Assembly (NCBI RefSeq): GCF_017592825.1
Contig: NZ_JAGFMD010000008.1
Location: 62,001 to 126,000 of the forward strand
DNA from: Roseivirga sp. E12
GTDB taxonomy: Bacteria; Bacteroidota; Bacteroidia; Cytophagales; Cyclobacteriaceae
Direction of reading: 5' to 3'
DNA: 64,000 bases
Shown: in pieces, positions 51,959 through 58,486 of the stretch
Position numbering within the stretch: position 1 is the first letter of the stretch
How the letters are laid out: every line of letters begins with the position of its first letter
Translations under genes and position numbers: made by a program
Notes under the pieces: generated by a model
The model's database searches: none
What the model was told of the DNA's origin: nothing
The model's input: the letters and a program-made list of their open reading frames with translations, nothing else

Positions 51959-54562
51959 TTGAATAACTCATCCCAACCACCCAAATTTTGGACAAGGCTA
52001 TTTCAATGGCTCTGTAACGATACATTCTATGAGGAACTCCAAGGTGATCTGGAAGAGAGATATGTGATGAATGCCCAGGAGAAAGGGTCAAGAAAAGCTA
52101 AATGCATATATAAAAAGGAAGTGATCAAAATGATCAGGCCTTCAGTACTCAAAAAAACTCGAACTCGAACTCGTTTAAACAACATTGCCATGTTCAGAAA
52201 TTACAGCATCGTTGCTTTTCGCACTCTTTTAAAGAACAAACTTTTCTCAACCATCAATATTGTTGGGCTTGCCATCAGTATGGCTGTTGCACTCATAACC
52301 ATTGCCTTTGTTACTGAAATCAATAATTATGATACATTTCATGAAAAAGGAGATCGCATCTATCGGGTGAACAACGACCGCCTTTATGATAACCGAGATC
52401 CTGGTCATTATGCAACTTCCTCAATACTGGCCGGACAAAGATTAAGAGACGAATTTCCAGGTATTGAAAAAGTTGTATCTGTCTATAACAGCCTCAACGG
52501 AGACATAATAAGTGACGGCCAAACACATTCTGTTAGGGGATATTTTGTGAGTGCCGAGTTTCTAGAGGTATTCACTTTTCCACTCCTTTACGGAAACCCC
52601 GAGACGGCATTGGACGAGCCCCACTCTATAGTGATTACTGAGACAACGGCTATGCGCATCTTCAATCGAAAAGACGTAGTGGGCGAAATATTGGAGCGCA
52701 ATCATGAGTCTTTTCAGATAACAGGGGTACTCAAAGACATTCCTAACAATTCCCATCTCAAATTTCAGGCATTGGGCTCTTTAGCTACCTACCAAACTTC
52801 TGAGCGCGGTAGGCGATCGATTTCTGACTGGACAAACATGTGGAGCAGCTATGTGTACCTACTTCTGCCAGAAGGCACTACTTCTGAAACAGCTCAAGTA
52901 TGGCTAGATCAGCTTTCTGTTGACGAGAACAATAAGGGTCCACGATTCAATATCGAAATGAAAATGGAATCTCTAGCATCCATTTTTCCGGGAGACGGTA
53001 AATACAACCAAATCAACACCGTGATGCCTAAGGAAAACGTAAGATCAATGATCATTTTAACGCTGATTGTTGTTTTCTCTGCTTGCTTCAATTATGCTAA
53101 CCTGTCTATGGCCCGGTCGTTAAAACGCGCCAAAGAGGTAGGGGTAAGAAAAGTTGTGGGCGCACGAAAAGGACAGATTTTCACTCAGTTTATAGCAGAA
53201 GCCATCTTAATTTCAATCTTATCACTGGGCATTGCTTACCTCCTTTTCAGGTTGATAAGACCGGAGTTTTTAGAATTGAACTTTTATATCTCACGTACTG
53301 TGGCGCTAGACCTCACTACCAACATTTATCTGCAATTCTTCACCTTTGCTGTAGCCATAGGTATTTTATCAGGAATGGTTCCTGCCTTTTTGATGACTCA
53401 GTTCAAACCAGTTAGTATTTTAAAAGGCGCAGTAAATCTGGGAGGCAATCGTAAATTTGGCATCAGAAAGATCCTTATAGGCATTCAGTTCACCCTCTCA
53501 ATGGGCTTTGCCATTTTGGTTACCCTAGCCTATAAGCAATATAATTTTGCCCTGAATTTTGACTTGGGCTACACCACCGAAAACATATTGAATGTTGCAT
53601 TGCAGGACAACGACCCTAAATTGATGAAGAACGCTCTTGAGAGTGTGCCAGAGGTCTTAGGAGCCTCGCTTTCATCCATGATCCCAAGTACGGGATCACT
53701 CAATTCAGACATAGCAAGCCGACTTAATCATGGCGATTCAATTAATACCTACAGTATCATGGTTGATGAAAACTATCTTGATAACATGAGCCATAAACTA
53801 CTGGCAGGAGAAAACTTCAATACCGACCTGGTGAATGATCAAATGATTGTCAACGAGCAGTTTGTTGAAAAAATGGGTTACTCATCCAATGATGAAGTCT
53901 TAGGGGAACGCATTTTCTATTATAATGATACTTTCAGGATTGTTGGCGTAGTAAAAGACTTCCACTATGGCACCGTGTACAACGAAATTGAGCCTTTCTC
54001 ATTTGTACAAAGGACCAACAACTTTAATAATGTGAATTTAAGAGTGGCTAGTAACGATATGGTGGCCACTATGAGCAAACTGAGTGAAGCTTGGGAGCGC
54101 ATAGACACTGACCATGAATTCAATGCCACATTCTTTTCAGAATCCATAGAACGCACCTACAATACCTTGTCTTCTTCGATGAAAACTTACGGCATGCTGG
54201 CTATTGTAGCCATTTCTATTTCCATGCTAGGTCTTCTGGGTATGGCCGCCTACGCGGCAGAGGCTCGCACCAAAGAGCTCACTATAAGAAAAGTACTGGG
54301 CGCAACAGTTTACAACCTGCTAATCCTTCTGTCAAAAAACTTTTTTGTCATCATTGTCATAGCAGCAGGCGTTGCCATACCACTCAGTATGCAGTTGTTC
54401 AAGACCAAGGTGGTACAAGACGTGGAATACGGGATAGAAGTCGGGTTCTGGGAATTGGCGAGTGGGGCCTTGTTGGTATCCTTCATTGCCCTTATTACCA
54501 TAGGCACTCAAGCAAGAAAAGCAGCAAAAGCCAACCCAGCAAACAGTTTGAGAAACGACTAA
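51959..54562 (+). CDS. Orphan MacB/FtsX-type permease with prefix domain, module 3
   Basis: The start is set at TTG 51959-51961, two bases after the padR stop, giving 867 residues and the same spacing to the PPK motif as modules 1, 2 and 5; an ATG at 51917 inside padR is the alternative (881 residues). Prefix domain RLFQWLCNDTFYEELQGDLE to YKKEVIKMIRPSVLKK groups with modules 4 and 5. From the first helix (LLKNKLFSTINIVGLAIS) it groups with module 1. FtsX motifs KEVGVRKVVGARKGQ near 392 and KELTIRKVLGATVYN near 771. It ends NPANSLRND. Confidence 0.86.
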   Translation: MNNSSQPPKFWTRLFQWLCNDTFYEELQGDLEERYVMNAQEKGSRKAKCIYKKEVIKMIRPSVLKKTRTRTRLNNIAMFRNYSIVAFRTLLKNKLFSTINIVGLAISMAVALITIAFVTEINNYDTFHEKGDRIYRVNNDRLYDNRDPGHYATSSILAGQRLRDEFPGIEKVVSVYNSLNGDIISDGQTHSVRGYFVSAEFLEVFTFPLLYGNPETALDEPHSIVITETTAMRIFNRKDVVGEILERNHESFQITGVLKDIPNNSHLKFQALGSLATYQTSERGRRSISDWTNMWSSYVYLLLPEGTTSETAQVWLDQLSVDENNKGPRFNIEMKMESLASIFPGDGKYNQINTVMPKENVRSMIILTLIVVFSACFNYANLSMARSLKRAKEVGVRKVVGARKGQIFTQFIAEAILISILSLGIAYLLFRLIRPEFLELNFYISRTVALDLTTNIYLQFFTFAVAIGILSGMVPAFLMTQFKPVSILKGAVNLGGNRKFGIRKILIGIQFTLSMGFAILVTLAYKQYNFALNFDLGYTTENILNVALQDNDPKLMKNALESVPEVLGASLSSMIPSTGSLNSDIASRLNHGDSINTYSIMVDENYLDNMSHKLLAGENFNTDLVNDQMIVNEQFVEKMGYSSNDEVLGERIFYYNDTFRIVGVVKDFHYGTVYNEIEPFSFVQRTNNFNNVNLRVASNDMVATMSKLSEAWERIDTDHEFNATFFSESIERTYNTLSSSMKTYGMLAIVAISISMLGLLGMAAYAAEARTKELTIRKVLGATVYNLLILLSKNFFVIIVIAAGVAIPLSMQLFKTKVVQDVEYGIEVGFWELASGALLVSFIALITIGTQARKAAKANPANSLRND

Positions 54563-54572
54563 AAACCGAATC

Positions 54573-55028
54573 ATGGTCCGAAAATTCATTACCAAGCTAG
54601 ACTCCTACGCGCTAATGATAATCGCTTTGCTAGCAGTCGTTGTTTCAATATGGCAAGTCAATCATCAACGCCACCATGACAGAATATCAATGATGCCTTA
54701 TGTGAGTTGGGAAGTTGAACCTATAGGAGATACTATAAGCGTAAAGATTTGGAACAAGGGTGCCGGACCAGCACTAATTACAAACTATAGCTTCAGTGTC
54801 AACGACAGCACCTTTGGTGCATGGCAAAAAGCCTTTGCATTTGCCGATCCCACTATTAAAAGTCTTGGAGGCACCACTTTTGGTTCCTACACTTTAGCCG
54901 CCAATGAAAAGCTGACTTTAGTCTCCTATGTACAAGGTTTAAGAAGGGATGGCAACTTAAGAATAGACATTCAGTTTGAATCCGTTTATGGTGATAAGAA
55001 GGAAGACTACCTCATATCCAGCCTTTAA
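54573..55028 (+). CDS. Single-helix membrane protein of unknown function
   Basis: This 151-residue protein has one membrane helix near residues 12-29 (ALMIIALLAVVVSIWQV), then a beta-rich exterior domain (YVSWEVEPIGDTISVKIWNK, GPALITNYSFSV). I do not recognise the family. It begins 10 bases after the module 3 permease with no terminator, so it is probably part of that transcript and may be an accessory of this permease. Confidence 0.7.
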   Translation: MVRKFITKLDSYALMIIALLAVVVSIWQVNHQRHHDRISMMPYVSWEVEPIGDTISVKIWNKGAGPALITNYSFSVNDSTFGAWQKAFAFADPTIKSLGGTTFGSYTLAANEKLTLVSYVQGLRRDGNLRIDIQFESVYGDKKEDYLISSL

Positions 55029-55062
55029 CAGAAACGCAGTCTTATAATCTAATTTTTACCTC

Positions 55063-55110
55063 GTCTCCATTTAAGAACAAATATTTCTATATTTGTCTCC
55101 ATATAAGAAC
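55063..55110 (+). promoter_or_regulatory. Module 4 promoter and operator pair
   Basis: GTCTCCATTTAAGAAC (55063-55078) and GTCTCCATATAAGAAC (55095-55110) differ at one base and start 32 bases apart. The -7 box TATATTTG (55088-55095) overlaps the first base of the second copy. The first copy covers the -33 position, which lacks TTTG. The padR ATG is at 55119. Confidence 0.78.
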
Positions 55111-55118
55111 TAGGTTAG

Positions 55119-55460
55119 ATGAAAGGAACTCATTTAGGAGAATTTCAGGAGGTTGTACTACTAGTAATACTTTCTCTCGATAGTAACGCCTATGGTGTCA
55201 CAATTAAGCAAGAGATCATGAATAAGGTGAATCGAGATATAAGCAGAGGGGCTTTACACACAGCCCTTAGCCGCTTAGAGGAAAAGGGATTTATTACATC
55301 AGAACAAGGCGAAGCACATGAAGACCGAGGTGGAAGACGCAAAAGATACTATACAGTAACCAATACTGGTTTGACTGCACTTCATGAGGCAAGATCGCTC
55401 AGAGACGAACTTTGGTCACAAATCCCAAAAATAAAACTCTATCCAGGTTATGGGAAGTAA
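55119..55460 (+). CDS. PadR family transcriptional regulator, module 4
   Basis: This 113-residue winged-helix protein begins MKGTHLGEFQEVVLLVILSL. Recognition-helix region SRGALHTALSRLEEKGF; wing RGGRRKRYYTVTNTG. It overlaps the permease start by 11 bases. Its operator pair is nearly identical to that of module 3, so cross-regulation is possible. Confidence 0.9.
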   Translation: MKGTHLGEFQEVVLLVILSLDSNAYGVTIKQEIMNKVNRDISRGALHTALSRLEEKGFITSEQGEAHEDRGGRRKRYYTVTNTGLTALHEARSLRDELWSQIPKIKLYPGYGK

Positions 55461-58044
55461 CAAAAACTCTCCCAACAACTTCTTCTCTAAGGTTCTAGAG
55501 TTTATCTGTAAGGAAGAACTCTATGAAGAATTGCAAGGCGACCTAGATGAAGAATTCAAGATCAACGTTGAAAAATTCGGTATCCAACATGCCAAAAGAA
55601 TTTACCGAAAGGAGGTCTTCAAAATGATGAGACCTTCTGTTTTAAAAAGGCTCTCAATCAATCATACCATGCGCACTCCCCTACTATTCCATTTCTTCAA
55701 AATCAGTTTTCGAAACCTGAAAAGAAACTTTTCATATGCATTACTTAACGTCATAGGGTTTGCCGCGGCTCTTGCCGTTTGTCTATTTTGTATCAATGCC
55801 ATTTACTCCAATCAGCAACTGGACAAGAAGTTTTCAGATGGTGACAGAATCTACAGAGTAAACCTAGAATCTAAGACTTTGGAAGGTACTAGTCTGAGCG
55901 CAACAAGCCAGATAGCACTTTATCAAAAAATTCAAGAAGCACTTCCTGAGGCTGAGAACATTGCTCTGATTCAAAATCAGGTCATGTACACTGCCGCTTA
56001 TTTAAAAGGAGCACGAAGGAATCTCCTCGGTCAAGGTATCAATAGAGACTTTTTTAAAATATTCGACTATGAAATGGTTTTGGGTAGCGCTGAAAGTCTT
56101 TTCGACAATCCGAAGCATATCATTATCACGAAGAAAGTGATGGACAAATACTATCAGGAAGAAACCGTCATAGGTTCTAGTCTTGGCAATTATATCATTA
56201 GTGGCGTAATAGAAGACCCTGCTAAAGTCTCCCATCTAGATTTTGAATTTCTGCACAGCAAATATGAAGACCACACTGGCTCGCCATTTTATACAAGCTG
56301 GAAAGTCCACACTATGCAAATCTTATATATCAAAGTCCTACCAAACATAGAAGCGACCTATGTTCAAGAAAAACTATCGCAGCTTTCAAAAGAGATCAAC
56401 GAAGAATTAAACAATGAAGATGAGGGAATTGAATACAACTACCTACTCGAACCTTTAGACAAAGTAGCACAGTCCAATGCAAGTCTAAATAAAGGTGCAC
56501 TTCTAAGCAGTGATGCTCAAAATATGCTTATCGCTCTAATGATTGTGATTCTTATCATAGCCAATTTTAACTATACCAACCTCGCAATGGCCAGTGCGAT
56601 ATCCAGAGCCAAGGAAGTAGGCATTCGCAAAGTCTTAGGCACTGGGAAATACTCTTTGGTATACCAACTGCTGATAGAAACTACTATACTCTCGTTACTG
56701 GGCTTTGGTCTTGCTTTACTGATTTTCAAGTTACTCGTTCCGAGCGTGGCTTCTTTTACAGATTTTAACTTCCAAGAACATCTAGCATTCGATCAAGTCT
56801 TGCTCTTCTTTTCATTTTCACTCTTGACTGGAATTATTTCTGGGGTTGTACCAGGGCTATTTTTCTCCAGAATCTCAATCATGAGCCTTTTCAGAAAATC
56901 GACTGGGAGAAACAAATTATCCATTGACTTTCTAAAGAAAGGCTTAATGACAACACAAGTTACAGTTAGTCTCTTGGTTTTTACGCTAGGCATACTGGTA
57001 CTATCTCAATCCAGCCTGATCTTGAACCAAACAACTCCATTTAGTGGTGAGCAATTGGTAGCCTTGGACTTACCTCCCTCCGATAGCTTGAGTATTGTAT
57101 TTCGAACTGAAGTTGAGAGATTAACCGGGATTGAGTCAGTAGCAGGGACTAGAGCCATACCCTTCATTGGCTCTTTCGGATACTATGGTGTAAGGAAACA
57201 ACACATAGACGATCCGACTCATCGGCATTCAGCAGTAATTCTTCAAGCAGACAGTGGATTCCTTTCTACATTCAGCCAGTCCATAGAATGGTTGGCAGAT
57301 AAGAAAATGATAAAAGACCGCCCATACTTTTTGGTAAATAGAGCTTTTGCAACAAGTATGAGCGACTCTATCAGGAGATTTAATGAAACTACATTTTCCC
57401 TAGGTCTTGATTATTATCCAGTGATGGGTATGATCAGTGATTTGAATCTCACCGACCCGGTTGAGGCAGCCAAACCTGCTGCTATCATGATCACCCATGA
57501 ATATCCATTAGGCACATTAATCTTGCGACTTAACAAAGCATCATTTGCCAGAACTCTGGGAGAAATAGGTGAATTATATAAAACACGCTATCCCAATATT
57601 GACTTTCAACCAGTATTTGTAGACGATGTATTGGCCAATCGAATGAGGCAGTTTAAAGGTATTGTTCGCGCTTTGATATTTGTCTTTGCCGCTATAGTGG
57701 CCATTACACTTATGGGACAAATCGGCATGGCCATGTACCAAGCCAAGACCCGAGAGAAGGAAATTGGGGTCAGAAAAGTGCTTGGAGCAAGTTTACGGCA
57801 GGTTGTACAACTAATTCTAAAATCTACACTGCTACAACTTATCATTGCTGCATTGATTGCATGTCCTGTGGCATATTTGTTATTCTCAGAACTACCTCTG
57901 GACTTTGCAGTTCCACTGTCTGTTAGCACATACCATTTCGCTGGGGCATTTTTACTGTTTTCTCTCATCATATTTACACTGGTTTCTAGTCAAACGTGGA
58001 AAACAGCCAGCCAAAACCCTGTAGATTCCTTGCAAAACGAGTAA
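55450..58044 (+). CDS. Orphan MacB/FtsX-type permease with prefix domain, module 4
   Basis: This 864-residue protein is the most divergent of the five. Prefix domain KVLEFICKEELYEELQGDLD to YRKEVFKMMRPSVLKR groups with modules 3 and 5. FtsX motifs KEVGIRKVLGTGKYS near 387 and KEIGVRKVLGASLRQ near 769. It ends NPVDSLQNE. The first FtsX region (NYTNLAMASAISRAKEVG) looks like modules 1 and 3. No ATPase nearby. Confidence 0.87.
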   Translation: MGSNKNSPNNFFSKVLEFICKEELYEELQGDLDEEFKINVEKFGIQHAKRIYRKEVFKMMRPSVLKRLSINHTMRTPLLFHFFKISFRNLKRNFSYALLNVIGFAAALAVCLFCINAIYSNQQLDKKFSDGDRIYRVNLESKTLEGTSLSATSQIALYQKIQEALPEAENIALIQNQVMYTAAYLKGARRNLLGQGINRDFFKIFDYEMVLGSAESLFDNPKHIIITKKVMDKYYQEETVIGSSLGNYIISGVIEDPAKVSHLDFEFLHSKYEDHTGSPFYTSWKVHTMQILYIKVLPNIEATYVQEKLSQLSKEINEELNNEDEGIEYNYLLEPLDKVAQSNASLNKGALLSSDAQNMLIALMIVILIIANFNYTNLAMASAISRAKEVGIRKVLGTGKYSLVYQLLIETTILSLLGFGLALLIFKLLVPSVASFTDFNFQEHLAFDQVLLFFSFSLLTGIISGVVPGLFFSRISIMSLFRKSTGRNKLSIDFLKKGLMTTQVTVSLLVFTLGILVLSQSSLILNQTTPFSGEQLVALDLPPSDSLSIVFRTEVERLTGIESVAGTRAIPFIGSFGYYGVRKQHIDDPTHRHSAVILQADSGFLSTFSQSIEWLADKKMIKDRPYFLVNRAFATSMSDSIRRFNETTFSLGLDYYPVMGMISDLNLTDPVEAAKPAAIMITHEYPLGTLILRLNKASFARTLGEIGELYKTRYPNIDFQPVFVDDVLANRMRQFKGIVRALIFVFAAIVAITLMGQIGMAMYQAKTREKEIGVRKVLGASLRQVVQLILKSTLLQLIIAALIACPVAYLLFSELPLDFAVPLSVSTYHFAGAFLLFSLIIFTLVSSQTWKTASQNPVDSLQNE

Positions 58045-58086
58045 AAAACTTGATACAATCAAGAACTTGGATAATTTCAACCATCA

Positions 58087-58136
58087 AGTCTTCAAACTAG
58101 AACAAGTTTTTCTATATTAGTCTTCAAAATAGAACT
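58087..58136 (+). promoter_or_regulatory. Module 5 promoter and operator pair
   Basis: AGTCTTCAAACTAGAAC (58087-58103) and AGTCTTCAAAATAGAACT (58119-58136) start 32 bases apart. Each holds TTC-N6-GAA. TATATTAG (58113-58120), a -7-like box, runs into the second copy, as in module 4. Confidence 0.75.
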
Positions 58137-58144
58137 AGCACACT

Positions 58145-58486
58145 ATGAAAGGGACTCATTTAGGTGAATTTCAGGAACTCGCCCTCCTAACCATTCTTGT
58201 TTTGGGTGACGATGCTTACGGTGTCAGCATCAAGAGAGAAATCAACAAAAACATTAAGCGGAGTATTAGTCGCGGTGCCTTACATACGGCACTTACAAGG
58301 TTAGAAGAGAAGGGTTTCTTGAAATCTAGACAGGGAGAAGCCAACGAAGAACGCGGTGGCAGACCCAAACGCTATTATGAAGTAACCAATAAAGGGAAAC
58401 AGACGCTCCATGAAACGCGCGAAATGAGAGATAATCTCTGGAACAAAATCCCAAGCATAAGGCTAGAACTCAATTATGCCTCATAA
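58145..58486 (+). CDS. PadR family transcriptional regulator, module 5
   Basis: This 113-residue winged-helix protein begins MKGTHLGEFQELALLTILVL. Recognition-helix region SRGALHTALTRLEEKGF; wing RGGRPKRYYEVTNKG. It overlaps the permease start by 11 bases, like module 4. Confidence 0.9.
   Translation: MKGTHLGEFQELALLTILVLGDDAYGVSIKREINKNIKRSISRGALHTALTRLEEKGFLKSRQGEANEERGGRPKRYYEVTNKGKQTLHETREMRDNLWNKIPSIRLELNYAS

Noticed and set aside
58044-58070. Hairpin CTTGAT/ATCAAG after module 4 as terminator
   Set aside because: The stem is only six pairs with no T-run after it.
46832-58136. CRISPR-like array in the repeats before the padR genes
   Set aside because: Only two copies occur per site, sequences differ between sites, and each pair is tied to a padR promoter; no cas genes are present.
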